Positions 1-10,743 of a stretch of DNA of 64,000 nt are shown piece by piece. The stretch's first letter is position 1. Every line of letters starts with the position of its first letter. Made by a program: the position numbers and the translations under genes. Below the pieces are notes generated by a model. That model had not been told where the DNA came from and ran no database searches. It saw only the letters and a program-made list of their open reading frames with translations. Origin of the DNA: Fistulifera solaris (lineage: Eukaryota > Bacillariophyta > Bacillariophyceae > Naviculales > Stauroneidaceae); contig AP026164.1 in assembly GCA_030295235.1 (NCBI GenBank), positions 682,001 to 746,000 of the forward strand, read 5' to 3'.

Positions 1-1
1 G

Positions 2-463
2 CTTCTTCCCAAACTTCCCTCTAAGCTTTCGACGGTTGTAACGGCCAATGAAGAAGACACTCGACCTTCTGCTCTCCGCCCCCTGTATTCTATGTTATCA
101 CCGGCGGAATGGTCCAAGTTGTTGCTTGCGCGTGTTTTCTCGCAAGCTATCTACGAAAACGATAATTCAGCCAGTAGCAGTGATAACTTGGAAAATTGCC
201 TTATTGGGTCGTTGCTTCTTTTGGACGATGCAACTTTGTACCTGCCAGAAGTGGAGGAAGCTCGTTTGATTCGCGATTTACGAGCAACAGGTGCCGCTAC
301 TATCTTGACTTCGAACCGTTGGGCACTTGGTCGTCTTGCGGATCAGATAGTTGTAATGAGGGATGGAGCTATCTTGGAATGTGGCACGCATGCGGAACTG
401 CTGAGTCGAGGACCGCAACAATCTCTATACGCTGCAAAGTGGCGTGCTATGACGTCTCAATAA
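2..463 (+). CDS. ABC transporter ATP-binding domain, C-terminal end (5' partial)
   Basis: The last ~153 residues of an ABC-transporter nucleotide-binding domain; the frame is open from base 2, so the gene begins left of the window. Visible in order are a weak ABC signature (LSPAEW, from base 92, followed by LLLAR), a Walker B strand with an acidic pair (LLLLDDAT, ~211-234), an H-loop region reading TSNRW, and the typical closing strand ADQIVVMRDG plus GTHAEL. The usual LSGGQ-like signature is degenerate and Asn stands where the switch His is expected, so this may be a catalytically weak site, as in one half of ABCC-type pumps (family knowledge; inference here). Substrate cannot be told. Its 3' end is duplicated just downstream. 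Confidence 0.8.
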   Translation, partial: LLPKLPSKLSTVVTANEEDTRPSALRPLYSMLSPAEWSKLLLARVFSQAIYENDNSASSSDNLENCLIGSLLLLDDATLYLPEVEEARLIRDLRATGAATILTSNRWALGRLADQIVVMRDGAILECGTHAELLSRGPQQSLYAAKWRAMTSQ

Positions 464-722
464 AGCTATTACGATTCAGATTGACTTCTGTCGATGAACG
501 AAATACCAATTTCTATCATTAGAGCATTTGCTGAAAAAGTAGCGAAGAAAGTACTTATCTTGGAAAGTGGCGCGCATGCGCAACTGCCGAGTCGAAGACC
601 TCAACTATCTCTATACGCTGCAAAGTGGCATGGTGTGACATCTCAATACAGCTATTACGATTCACTTTAACTTCTGTCGATGTACAAAATCCCAATTTCT
701 ATCATTATAGCATTTACTGAAA
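371..722. repeat. Tandem 166-bp duplication of the ABC gene 3' end
   Basis: Bases 371-536 (last ~30 codons plus 3' UTR of the ABC gene) recur at 557-722 with the same length, an offset of 186 bp, and scattered substitutions. The offset is a multiple of three, and the second copy has TAC at 647-649 where the first has the TAA stop (461-463). The second copy is non-coding remnant sequence. Confidence 0.85.
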
Positions 723-739
723 GCTAACGAGGAATGGAG

Positions 740-1573
740 TTAAAAGGTAGCCTCTCCGTCACCATCCACGCTTATATCATTGTCAGAGTCGTAATAATTC
801 GTTGTGTAATCTTCAACTTCCTCTTCGTCCATGTCTTCGAGTTCTTCGCCAATCTCTTCATCTTCTTCTTGTAGTTGTTCGTCCGTAGCTTGTATTTTCT
901 CTTCTTCCGCCAAAAGATCCGTCAAAGTCTTCCGTTGTGGATTACGTGCCTCACGGGCGGATTCGAGTTGTTTACGGGTGCTCAATAACTCCGCTGGAAA
1001 ATATCGTTCATCGGTGGCTAATTTGCTGTACACCTTTTGCCTTTGTATAGACGCACTTGTTACTGTGTCAAGGACTTCTGTTTCGTTCTCATTCAATTCA
1101 TTACTGCTCATAGGATTAATTCCCTGGTGACCGCTCATGGACAAAAGCACATTTTGATCTGGTGCGGTTCGTATTGTTTGTTGGCCGTATCTAGCGACAT
1201 CGGTCATGGGATTCTGCTGCACAAAATGTGACGATTTGTTCAATGCTTCAAAGATCTGTCGCTGTTTTTGTATCATCGAAACGACAGTAGCTGGTCGCTT
1301 TGCTATAACAATTTGTTGTGCTTGTCTCAATTCTTCTGCTTCTTCTTCTTTTATCACAAATGGGTTCAAGGATGTCGGATGAGCCGCATCGTTGCCAGAC
1401 GACTGCCATAAAATATCCGGATATAAAGAAGGACGAACAATTTCTTGTATCGACATCATTTCACGATCATTGTCTAGACCAGCTTCTTGCGCTGACCGCT
1501 TGAGTAATAGCTTGGACTGAGACAACGGGCCGGATCCTCGTCCTCTGCCACGACCTCGACCGCGACCGGACAT
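740..1573 (-). CDS. RNA polymerase III subunit RPC7 (Rpc31/POLR3G-like)
   Basis: A 277-residue candidate for the Pol III-specific subunit of the initiation subcomplex (RPC3-RPC6-RPC7), acting in the nucleus in transcription of tRNA and 5S genes. Seen: an N-terminal RG repeat starting MSGRGRGRG, a short LYPDI motif near residue 50 as in metazoan and plant RPC7, a basic middle part, and a strongly acidic C-terminal tail with NYYDSDND and a terminal EATF, close to the end of yeast Rpc31. The ATG at 1573 is preferred over one 14 codons upstream because homologs begin with the RG tract. No intron is needed. Divergent from the Mpv17-family gene, with ~0.9 kb between them. Confidence 0.7.
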   Translation of the reverse strand: MSGRGRGRGRGRGSGPLSQSKLLLKRSAQEAGLDNDREMMSIQEIVRPSLYPDILWQSSGNDAAHPTSLNPFVIKEEEAEELRQAQQIVIAKRPATVVSMIQKQRQIFEALNKSSHFVQQNPMTDVARYGQQTIRTAPDQNVLLSMSGHQGINPMSSNELNENETEVLDTVTSASIQRQKVYSKLATDERYFPAELLSTRKQLESAREARNPQRKTLTDLLAEEEKIQATDEQLQEEDEEIGEELEDMDEEEVEDYTTNYYDSDNDISVDGDGEATF

Positions 1574-2470
1574 GCTTGCAATCGATTTTCTCTTCGAGAC
1601 AATGTACCTTTCCAACGGCTACTATTAGATAAGCTGCATGTTTACTTAGTTTGCTGATAATTAAGAAAGAAAAAAAGGTCGATTGGTTGGTTACAAATGA
1701 AGGACAATGCCACAATTGTGTAATTCTTCGGCCAATTTTCGCTTGGTTTCAAGGCAACCACCGATCTGGGCGCGATCGGAACGTGGTGAAGAATAGATCC
1801 GCCTGTCCTTCGTTCCGAGATCGACATTAGTGACTGCAAATGAAAATCATTCCCGTTGAAAGGTCGTCGTCGATACCGGTCCATCTTTAGTATAAGATAA
1901 GGTGTGAAACGATTTCACTCTATTGTAGATACACCAATACCGCTTGAATGGCATGCGCGCAGTTCGTGTCAAACGCTGACGTCTTCTCTCGAAAGGAGAT
2001 CGCCCCTCCGTTCGTTCAATTGCAAAAGGATCCGAACTTCAAATCTTGGCGTGTCCCTTCTTGGAAATTTCTTCGTCTTCTTCTTCTTCCTCACCTGCTT
2101 CACGACTCTCCTTGTGTAGCAAAAGACAACAAAGAGTTGATAAATATTAACTTTGCAAAGGTATGTTTGAGGGAGAGCCATGCTGCTAGAAATTTCGCGT
2201 TCCTATTTGCGACAGAGCACTTGTTCGTTGGCGAGAACTACGTTGAATCTCCGCTCTTTCGCGAGTGTTGACGGTTTCGTCGTTCCGCCAGACCATGAAC
2301 ATGCTCTTACTCTGGAGCGCTAAAGAGATAGAAGGCTTTCCTTGAGTATGTAGTGGCTTGTCTATAGTCTAGCACATAATGAGAACGCTCACATTTGTTT
2401 TCTTTCTTCTGGATTGACCTAAATCAAATTGGCTGCAGATTTCATTGACAACGACGACGACACTTTCAAC
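1574..2470. other. Divergent intergenic region
   Basis: About 0.9 kb between the start codons of the RPC7 and Mpv17-family genes. Holds both promoters and 5' UTRs. A GTATGT at 2346 and a pyrimidine-rich TGCAG acceptor ending near 2440 could bound a 5' UTR intron of the plus-strand gene. Short open frames here show no recognisable protein. Confidence 0.5.
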
Positions 2471-3007
2471 ATGAGCGGTTTATGGGCACGTTACAACAAG
2501 ATGCTGGATGCACAGCCTCTTTTGACAAAGGCTTTAACTTCCTTAACTGGCTTCACTTTGGGTGATGTTTTGGCCCAAAAATTCGTCGAACCGACCGACA
2601 AGCCGTACGATTTGATGCGAACTGTGCGATTGGGAAGTTTCGGCTTTCTCATTCATGGTACCACAGGACACTACTTTTACGGCTTTTTGGATGGAAAGCT
2701 GCCGGGAACGGCCCCGATGACTGTGGCTACGAAGGTCGCTATTGATCAGACTATCTGGAATCCTATTTTCGGTCTCATGTTCTTTGGTTACCTCAACTTT
2801 GTCGAGGGCAAGAGCTTTGAAGATTACACCAACAAGATCAAGGCGGATCTCAAGACGGCGGTCATGGGATCATGGGCAGTTTGGGTCCCGGCTCACACAA
2901 TCAACTTTGCCTTTATTCCTCCCAGTCAGCGACTGCTCTACATCAACAGCATTCAAATCGGCTACAATGTTTTCTTGTCATTCTTGGGAAACAAAAAGGT
3001 AGAATAA
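2471..3007 (+). CDS. Mpv17/PMP22 family membrane protein
   Basis: A 178-residue protein of the Mpv17/PMP22/Sym1 family: small four-helix membrane proteins of the mitochondrial inner membrane or peroxisome, proposed to form channels or support metabolite exchange. Seen: the start LWARYNKMLDAQPLLTKALT, a GDVLAQ motif, a middle part with GHYFYGFLD and KVAIDQTIWNP, and the C-terminal signature W-x-VWVPAHTINFAFIPPSQR, which is diagnostic. Length fits the family (~176). The ATG at 2471 gives the family-typical N-terminus; the frame is open upstream only to a TTG. Which organelle it serves cannot be told from sequence. Confidence 0.9.
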   Translation: MSGLWARYNKMLDAQPLLTKALTSLTGFTLGDVLAQKFVEPTDKPYDLMRTVRLGSFGFLIHGTTGHYFYGFLDGKLPGTAPMTVATKVAIDQTIWNPIFGLMFFGYLNFVEGKSFEDYTNKIKADLKTAVMGSWAVWVPAHTINFAFIPPSQRLLYINSIQIGYNVFLSFLGNKKVE

Positions 3008-3395
3008 GCGAGACCATAAATGGAAGAAAGAGATTTTTTTGTTGATTAAATGCCGTTCTTTGATTTGTAACGCGTGGTTCGCTTCAAGCCAGATGATCGA
3101 TTTACTTGACGTTCGTCGCGTTCTATGCTATGCTACAAGCCTAATCGCTGCTTTGAACGATCGTCGTCTGGTACAACGCGTAATGAATTCCAAAGGCTTG
3201 CGTCTAATCGTTGTAAGCTACACGACGTCGGTATTCCTTTGAGAAGGCGGGCGCTAGGCTATAGCACGTAGCAACACTAACGGAGAAAAGGCAAACAAAA
3301 GTTCTCGAGAAAGAGAAAATGATTACTTCTTTAGTGAATTCAGCCTTCCGATGTCGAGCCTTGATCTGTCAAAGCTGCAGTCGAGAGATTTCGTA
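3008..3395. other. Convergent intergenic region
   Basis: 3' UTRs of two convergent genes. I see no further gene. Confidence 0.4.
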
Positions 3396-3623
3396 CTAGC
3401 CGAAAGCAGCTTTTGCCATATTGACGTTCTCGTTGTCTTTTACAGTCTTTCTCGTGACTTCCTTTCGCTCTGCTTCGCGTTCATTGATTTTCTTAAAGAA
3501 TTTTTCTTCATCGGAAGCTCCTGGAGTAAAGGCAGTCTTGAGTGATTCCTTCGTCTCGCGCTCTTTCTGCTTTTCTGCCTCCTTCTCCTTGTTCTTTTTG
3601 AGGAAAAACATCATATCCGCCAT
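3396..3623 (-). CDS. Small charged protein of unknown function
   Basis: A 75-residue reading frame starting MADMMFFLKKNKEKEAEKQ. It is rich in Lys and Glu with heptad-like spacing, so probably one or two helices or a coiled coil, with a short break (TPGASDEEK) in the middle. No signal peptide, TM segment or known domain. The start is the ATG at 3623; an upstream ATG at 3707 would add an unlikely leader. Codon use looks coding, but no family is recognised; it could be a diatom-specific small protein. Confidence 0.45.
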   Translation of the reverse strand: MADMMFFLKKNKEKEAEKQKERETKESLKTAFTPGASDEEKFFKKINEREAERKEVTRKTVKDNENVNMAKAAFG

Positions 3624-5347
3624 GGTAAAAGATGTGTGTTGTGCGAAAGGAAGAAGAACGATACGGGGATTGTGCAGGTGCCTTGCAAGTGTGAGCAATG
3701 CAAACACGTTGTGTTTGTTTTGTTTTTGCTTGTTTTTTGCCTTTCTTGGCTTGTGAAAAAGCGGACTAGTTTCTTGAGCAGCTTGTCCCTATCATGATGA
3801 CCCGTAACTATGACCCATTTTGCACCTTGCGCGGTGAGGTATGCGTACACAATTCACAGAAAAATTAAACAAATTAAATGCTTGATGTTCTTGACCTTTG
3901 ATAAATAAAAAGCACCCAGCAAATTAAAAATGCAAGGCAACGCCCTAGTCGTCATCAAGAACATATATGACATGATCATTTTATAGGTCTTAAGAAGATC
4001 CGGGACTGCAACTCGATCGAGTCACAAGTCACAACATGTTCCCGCCAAATTTCGAGATATAGTGCGAATACCGTTTCAAACGTTTTCCAAATCACAATCG
4101 TGACTGGAAAATTAGTCGTGGTGTCCGTCTGCCTACACTTTGAGACTATACTTTGTATTTAAGGTTCAACTCACAGGATCCGTTTCGACGCAAGCTATCG
4201 AGGTGTTGCGGTTCGAGTAGAGTAGATAAATAGTACGAGTAATAAGAACATCAAAGCCACTGAACTTGAACATACACTTCGTGCTATCATTTGTGGATCA
4301 ATTTGTTGCCGTTTCAATCGTTTCGGTGATTAGATCGTGATTGAAATCCAGTCGTGGTGCCGGAGCGCATACACTTTGAGATCATAGTGCACAGTGAATG
4401 TTGCATTGAACGCAGCGACGGACATGCCACGCGGTGCGGAAAGCGGCAAAAACTTTTCCGCAACAAAAATACATCATCATTCATCATCAATCATTATCGA
4501 GATACCAAGAGCATAACAGCGCCGATGACAGCATGTTTTGCAGTTAGTACGATGCTCTGTCAGTGCGTGATTGTAATTCGGTAGCGGAAATCACAAGCGC
4601 AAGAGCATTATCGTTGAAAGTTTCGCTTTCGTCACAACGTCCTAATCTTCGGCCATCGTTCATAAAAAATGCTTCTCCCTTCTGTTGCACTTTGGTGTTA
4701 AACTCTTAAATTGAACCTCGGAAGGGACAGATGCTTGCTTGGCAAAAACAGTGAGCCAGCCGCCCCTTCAACGCATTACATACAGTCAACTTACACTGAA
4801 GAAGTCTGCACCATAGGACAATGGAAGCTGTCTCATTGGTGTAGGTCACAAGCAGCGAACGCGACTGCTTAACTGCGCTTTCTAATCGGAGGATTTTTTC
4901 TGAATAGGTAAGAAAGGAAAAGTGACTCGAGCTCCAACACAGAAAGTAGTAGTGAAGGATGTGAAGGCTCGTTTCTTTCATGAGAATGATGATCACCAAA
5001 TAAAACACAATGATAGGTCGTCCGCTACAATGGACGACAAACTCTATGGTTGACTCTGAAAACAGCCTACTTTCGTCTGCGATCTCTTTAACTCCTTTGA
5101 CTCATTCTATCTTTCTCTCTTCGAACACTTTTAAACATCATAGGAGATTGAAATATGAACCCCAACACGTTCCAGGGTGTGCTATGAGAAATATCATTAT
5201 CTAAAGTATCAACCGATGATTCCAAATAGTAGCGATTAGCGCTGTCTACGCACAGGCGCTGCCTCTGATTACATTATAATCATTATGTAAATCCAAAGCA
5301 AATGTAGATGAGCTACAACCTTTGCATTACCTAGGCTATGATTTTCA
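3624..5347. other. Long intergenic region, no gene recognised
   Basis: About 1.7 kb without a convincing gene. Short open frames (e.g. 4354-4584 plus, 4706-5008 minus) lack protein-like composition. Two stretches, ~4078-4160 and ~4316-4400, share broken similarity (TCGTGAxTG, AGTCGTGGTG, ACACTTTGAGA in the same order) and may be a decayed direct repeat. Confidence 0.4.
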
Positions 5348-5896
5348 TTAGCGTCCAAAGGTCGTAGTCAAGAAAGCGCGACCAAGAACGCCGGCTCCGA
5401 ACATATAGAAGTTACAAACTGAAGGGCTGGCATTTTCATCAATCGGCAGGTTTTCTACCGGAAGAGCCGAGACACAGAATATGTAACGGTGAGCGCCATG
5501 GCCGGGAGGAGGAGCCGAGCCGACAAATCCGGAAAAACCCGCATCGTTCTTTAACATTTTCGCGCCTTCGGGGAGATTTGATCCGTCCGCATTTCCAGCG
5601 CCGGTTTGCAAGGAAGTTACGTGCGCTGGAATATCATACATCACCCAGTGCCAAAATCCCGACACTGTGGGAGCGTCCGGGTCATAACAGGTGACGACGA
5701 ACGACTTGGTACCCTCGGGAGCACCTTCCCAAGTCAGAGAGGGTGAAAGATCTTCACCTCCTTCGACACCGAAGGCCTTGCTCAGCTGAGGTCCAGGCAT
5801 GGTCGCTCCGTCCGCAATGTCGGTTGAAGTAACCGTAAACGAAGCGGCGCTGGGCAGCGAATCGTAGGTATTGTAGCTGAATGGCGCGTCCGGCAT
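5348..5896 (-). CDS. PEBP family protein (YbhB/YbcL type)
   Basis: A 182-residue phosphatidylethanolamine-binding-protein fold, closer to the bacterial YbhB/YbcL (Raf-kinase-inhibitor-like) group than to plant FT. Seen: DLSPSLTWEGAPEGTKS, the pocket motif DPDAPT followed by GFWHWVMYDIP, and the second motif PPPGHGAHRYIF, in the right order and spacing. Full length for the family; no signal peptide, so probably cytosolic. Function in this group is poorly defined (ligand binding, protease or kinase inhibition); none is assigned. Confidence 0.92.
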   Translation of the reverse strand: MPDAPFSYNTYDSLPSAASFTVTSTDIADGATMPGPQLSKAFGVEGGEDLSPSLTWEGAPEGTKSFVVTCYDPDAPTVSGFWHWVMYDIPAHVTSLQTGAGNADGSNLPEGAKMLKNDAGFSGFVGSAPPPGHGAHRYIFCVSALPVENLPIDENASPSVCNFYMFGAGVLGRAFLTTTFGR

Positions 5897-6165
5897 GGTA
5901 ACGATGATGGTTTATTTTATTTATAATGAAAAAACATAGAGTGATGAATCAAAGCAATAGAATCGCGATGACGCAAAAATCGAAGTGCAAGGAAGTTGGC
6001 GGAAAAGGCGGCGAACTGCCAACCAAGTGCGGTTGTGTCGCACCGACGATAGTAACGGGCTTGTTGCGCTAGCCACGTAGATAAACACCTTCATGAAGAA
6101 ATTGAGTACAACACATAAACAAGGTAACGTTTCGTATCCAAAAGAAATAAGAGTAATAAGGGGAT

Positions 6166-7925
6166 CTATGGTACAATATCTATAGTATCATAGCGCTGCA
6201 AACGTGCGGACTGGGATCTCAGTCCTTTGCGCGTCTGGAAGGGTTCGGAAGTCCATTGCTTCGTTGTCGCAGCTCGGTCGGACAAATTATAAGACGATGA
6301 ATGTCGGGAATATTGCTTGCGAGTGCCCGATTCTGTTTGAACATTATTGGAAGATGATGTCCGGCGTAATCCGAGTAGTGAAGATGTTGCTGTCGCAACG
6401 GTGGATTCGTCCAACGTACTGTCGTCTCTTGCTATTATAGGTGTCTTTTTCCGCGAAGACGCGGCGGTGGATGCCACATTTTTGTTGGGCGAAAATCCGT
6501 AGCAACAAATGTCGCCCAGAAATGTATCGTCCAAGCCGCACAATAGCGAAGAAAAAAGCGGTTGGCGCGGAGACTTTGCGACAAGAATGCGGCGAAGCGT
6601 AGCCATGATTCTCTCTCATCTCAGCTACTTCATACACCAAAATGTACGCTTGCTGAGCGAGAACAGTCTTGATATCGACCCGATCAACGACGCTGTCGTT
6701 GCACTGGAACCATTCACCTGCGTGCTTGCAGAATGCAATGTAATGTCCGGAATCGCAGGAAGTACCTTGATGAACGAGCAGAGCCACCAGTTCGTAAGGT
6801 GGCGGCTTAGACTTGTTGACTTTCGACATGTAAGAACCGATCTGTAGTCGCTCCGCAAAGTGAATATGCTTGTTGACTCGGATCAATCGGCCGTATTCAT
6901 CAAGAGCAAACCGTTTGAGATGGCAAACCAGAATGGAGGGAGCCGTGGCCAAACGTAATGCTTTCTTAGCGGGTCGCTTGAAACCGCAGGGTGAACAATA
7001 GACTTGGTTATCACCATCCAATATTTCTGAGGAGGTGAAGTCTTTCAAAGCATCCGTCAGGGTCTTGACATGTGGCTGATCAATATCCAGTGACAGATCC
7101 ATATATCGGTCTCTTGTATTGCTCGGACATTGGCATCCTGGCATGTGACAGTCGACTCCAGTAAACCATCGAACAGACTGCTCAATTTTCTATTCTGCCC
7201 GTTCATCACAAGAGTCGACAAGAGTGCGCGAAGAAACTCGTGCGCATCTTCTTGTTGATACGGACGGAGGCATGGTGACAGTCGATCGGGATGTTTAGTG
7301 ATCGCCCCTGGGTTGACAACCGGGTTGCTTCCCCAAACTCGGATGGACGATAGCATGTTCATCCAGTCCGACGACGAAGAAGAAGTGAAGGCTCCTCTTT
7401 TTCTTGATGAAACTCCACCGTAATGGCTTTCAACTCTCGTGTCAGCCACCGGCATTTGTCTCGGAGTGCTCGATCATGGCGTTTCCGCCGCCTGGAACTA
7501 GTGTCATCCCGAGCATCTCCATCATCACTGGTTATGCTCTTGGTTTCTTCTTCGAGTAAAGTAGGGTTTGATGAATAGCGACGGAATATTTTACTGGCGG
7601 CAGGGTCTACTAGGGCATGTGTCAAAGCGGTGGAGAGCAGACATTGTAATACAGCGTTGGCGTAGCACGTGTTACCAACATTGAGAAGACCTTTTGGTTT
7701 ATGAATCGATTCCTCCAAATGCTTGGGAAGCGTAAATACGGATGTGCTGGTATTAGCACTGGCTACGCTTTCTCCACAATGATAATGGCTAGGATAGTGA
7801 GTCGTCTCGTGATAATCTTGTTGATCATCGCCGGCCATGGAGAAACGAGGAGGAGGATATAAAACACTCTCTTGGCGCCCTCCTCGCACACCGTATTTCG
7901 GTCTTTGTTGCGCCATTTGTTCCAC
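6166..7925 (-). CDS. Ubiquitin carboxyl-terminal hydrolase (USP/UBP, peptidase C19), frame broken three times
   Basis: A USP-type deubiquitinase resembling the USP36/UBP16 group: cysteine peptidase removing ubiquitin from proteins. Seen: Cys box GLLNVGNTCYANAVLQCLL, the LRPYQQEDAHEFLRALL segment, a zinc ribbon (VTC and GCQC, then YCSPC), the LKRF strand, and the His box DSGHYIAFC followed by WFQCNDS and VLAQQAYILVYE. The catalytic Cys and His are present. Reading through needs +1 base in A5 (~7398-7402), +1 base at ~7137 between the two zinc-ribbon half-sites, and -1 base in A/T6 (6552-6557); the corrected length is 586 residues. The gaps are too short for introns. The tail after ~residue 440 is Ser/Arg-rich. 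Divergent from the elongase gene. Confidence 0.85.
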
Positions 7926-8673
7926 AGTATCACAAACAATGACAAATAAAACAAGAGGAATTGACTTTTAACGGCGATAGGATGCAAACGACAATTTCCA
8001 GCAACGTTTGCCACGCCTCACAGAGATTGTCTTTTTGTTGCTTATCCCCCTCCGATCGTCAATCACAATAGCACAACGTTGGCAAGTATCTTTTTCGTTG
8101 AAGGTACATACAACTTCGTAATGAGCAGAGAGCACTATCGGCATGTGATAATTCCTCCTCTCTCTTTCTCTCTCTTCCAGTGGAGTGGCGTGTGGCACAT
8201 ATTTATGAAGGAGCAATGGGGGTCGTTGGGTCTAGTCTCAAAACGTAATTAAATTTTTTCGATGAGAATCAACGGATGTGCCTTCTTAAATAATGAAATT
8301 ACTTAAAGAGAGAAAAATCAAATTTCCTAAATCGAGTTTCGCCAACTAAAATCTGCACCACCCTTCATTTAGCGATTACAAATTTGGTCATTAAACGTAT
8401 GAGTACTATGGGGGGAGCGGCGTGTGTGCTCTCAGTGCTCATGACTTCTTTGTATTTTCCCACGTTATTCTTCGTGTCGCACTGTGGGTCGCGGCGGAGA
8501 ATTTGTGACAAGAATACCAGGTTAAGGTTCAAGATAACCGAGTAACTTGGTGCGTGATGGAAAGAAATACGGAGTACTACGTAATAATGATCGATCATGA
8601 TCGCGATCACGCGTCACGCGTTCCATTCCGACAACGCCATTCAACGTTATTACTATAAAGTATCAATTAAAAC
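7926..8673. other. Divergent intergenic region
   Basis: Promoter region shared by the USP gene (minus) and the elongase gene (plus). No protein-like frame or repeat stood out. Confidence 0.4.
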
Positions 8674-9555
8674 ATGACGAGCTCGGCATTACTCCGACTC
8701 CTTCATATATGGCGTCCAGAGCTTCCGGAAAGCAGTGATGGCCGGCCTTTAGCCACCGTCGTGTCACATTTTGTCCATTTTCCGTACGACCGGCTGCCTT
8801 CCAACACACTCGTGGCCGTCCTGATGCGGCCCGAAGTCGTTCTAGGCTTGGTAATCGTTTATCTCATGTCCAAGAAAATACTCAAACTGGCGATGAAAGT
8901 AACGGGATTCAGTGCAGAGAATTCGGCGTTTCAGTTCTTTATTGCTGCACACAATCTGGGGTTGGCTGTTTTTTCGGGCGTCTGTGCCTACAATTCGTGG
9001 CCGATTGTCATTCAACATCTCGCTACACGAGGACTCATAGCTACCTATTGCGACACGGATGGATCTTTGTGGGGAGAGGGTGGATTGGGAGCTTGGGCGA
9101 CGGTGTTTTATATATCCAAATACTACGAATTCGTCGATACGTGGATTTTGGTGTTGAAAGGAAAAGAGGCATCCTTCTTACAAGTGTATCATCACACGGG
9201 GATTGTATTGGCAATGTATGGTGGTGTCGCCAGTCAATCGGCGTGGCTTCTGTTTGTGGTGTTGCTGAATAGTGTCATTCATACTCTCATGTATGTTTAC
9301 TTCTTCATCAAGACCATTTCTCCGAACACGGAAATTAAAGCCGCTCGCTACCTGACCATGGCGCAGATAGGACAGTTCTTTACAGGAATTGGCTGCTCCG
9401 TAGGAGTGCTATTCATGGGCAACCGTTGCGATACCCAAAGTTCTCGGGCTAGCCTTCTTTTTTTGCATATTTATGGATTTGGTCTGATTGCTCTCTTTCG
9501 GGCGTTTGCAAAAAGAAATACAAGAAAAACTAACACGACGTTGAAAACTGAATAA
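8674..9555 (+). CDS. Very-long-chain fatty acid elongase (ELO family, PUFA type)
   Basis: A 293-residue ELO/GNS1 condensing enzyme: adds two carbons from malonyl-CoA to acyl-CoA in the ER membrane. Seen: KYYEFVDT (~149-156), the catalytic box QVYHH (~170-174), then NSVIHTLMYVYFF and the TMAQIGQF stretch, with about six or seven hydrophobic segments. The box begins with Gln rather than His; that form is typical of the delta-5/delta-6 PUFA elongases of algae and animals (family knowledge), so a role in EPA/DHA synthesis is likely but the substrate is inferred. Single exon; the Lys/Thr-rich tail lacks a clear KKxx signal. Its stop lies 21 bp from that of the convergent DUF1995 gene. Confidence 0.9.
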   Translation: MTSSALLRLLHIWRPELPESSDGRPLATVVSHFVHFPYDRLPSNTLVAVLMRPEVVLGLVIVYLMSKKILKLAMKVTGFSAENSAFQFFIAAHNLGLAVFSGVCAYNSWPIVIQHLATRGLIATYCDTDGSLWGEGGLGAWATVFYISKYYEFVDTWILVLKGKEASFLQVYHHTGIVLAMYGGVASQSAWLLFVVLLNSVIHTLMYVYFFIKTISPNTEIKAARYLTMAQIGQFFTGIGCSVGVLFMGNRCDTQSSRASLLFLHIYGFGLIALFRAFAKRNTRKTNTTLKTE

Positions 9556-9576
9556 TTAGTTTCCTAGCTAAAGCTG

Positions 9577-10743
9577 TTATTGTTGTCTTCTAGCTTCGAT
9601 CGCGCGTTGATCGACTTCCCGTTGTACAATTCGTCCAGGTTCTCGTAGATCCGGAGTGTTGGTCTTAGGGACCAAAATTTGCAGGTCGGAAAAGGATTGA
9701 AGTGACTTTTGGGTAATGGCATCTATCACAGCCCAATCGTTGGGATAGCACCGTTGCAGGTATCCAATGACCTGCGCATTGTAGGTCAGTGGTTTCAAGT
9801 AGTAGCCCATGGTGGCAGTATCGGGGACGCTTTTGGTATCCTGAGAGAAGGAGTTATTGTGAGTCAAGTCCAGAGTCGAAACGGCAAATCATCGTAATTC
9901 ATTCATAACGACCAACCTTGGCAAATCCATTCACCAAAACGACAGCTTTGCAAAGTTTCGCTAGTTGCTTGGCATTCTCGTAATCACTTTGCACACAAGG
10001 AGCGACAACTACGCAAACATCTGTCTTTTTGATGTTTGTTGGTTGGAAACCGCTTTTGAAGGAATGCACGTTGGTTGTTACATTCTTGGCCTTTTGTGCG
10101 AGGTTCATCGACGCGGCGGCACTGGTGATGAGCCACGTGTTGGGCCCCAAAATGCCAGCAATCGATTTGACGAGCTTGGAACAGAAAGCTAGATTTGCCT
10201 TTTTGTGTTATCGCCGGTATGACGGCAGCGTGAGGAACTCCTCGTTCGAATAGGGGTAAAGTAGTCAAATCGATCATGACGGACTTACATCATCTACTTG
10301 GTTCGCAGAACGCATGGATCCGTCTCCTAACTTATTAAGTGATCCCAACGGAGGAAACTCGCATTCAATCAGCGGAAAATCTTTAGTTTTGGGCTTGGAA
10401 ATCGCTGCTTTGATAGATGAAATGGCTTGCTTGTCACTGTTTGCGATCGATCATGGTGAGGATGACAAAACAACAGTAATGAGAAGAGAACGAGTCCTAC
10501 TAGTCTATCATTTCTAAAACGTCATGCTGGAACGTACCGAGCGGAAATAGAAGATGGAATGATTGTGCCACTTCCGCCTGCAGCAAACAAAGTGTCCAAG
10601 AATTGAGCTTGCAGTGTAGTGTCGGTGGGTCGTCGACTTTTCGCGAATCGGAAGTCCGTCCTTGGTAATCCAAACGACGATACGATGTCAAAATTGCATA
10701 ACAGAATGAATGCACCAGCCAACGTAAACAAATATTTTGGCAT
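9577..10743 (-). CDS. Plastid-targeted DUF1995 family protein, four exons
   Basis: Exons 10743-10538, 10436-10289, 10198-9917 and 9840-9577 (introns 101, 90 and 76 nt; GTACGT, GTAAGT and GTTGGT donors; CAG or AAG acceptors) join without a frame break to 299 residues. The N-terminus is a signal peptide ending VSSF-GLP, an ASAF-type site, then a basic/Ser-Thr stretch: a bipartite plastid presequence. The body has SLNKLGDGS, NLAFCSKLVKSI, NTWLITSAAA, DVCVVVAPC and VVLVNGFAK followed by a C-terminal MGYYLKPLT segment, as in DUF1995 proteins of cyanobacteria and plants (a family that includes LPA3, linked to photosystem II assembly). Exact role here is unknown. Confidence 0.75.

Noticed and set aside
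1904-2271. Plus-strand frames upstream of the Mpv17-family gene
   Set aside because: No protein-like composition and no splice to the Mpv17 frame that keeps it open; probably promoter or 5' UTR.
3985-4400. Dispersed repeat shared with ~60455
   Set aside because: Only CGGGACTGCA and GAGTCACAA match; too short to separate from chance.
7380-7455. Very short introns (16-29 nt) to explain the USP frame changes
   Set aside because: Candidate GT...AG pairs either give the wrong frame or delete the zinc-ribbon cysteines; a one-base change restores the conserved C-x2-C.
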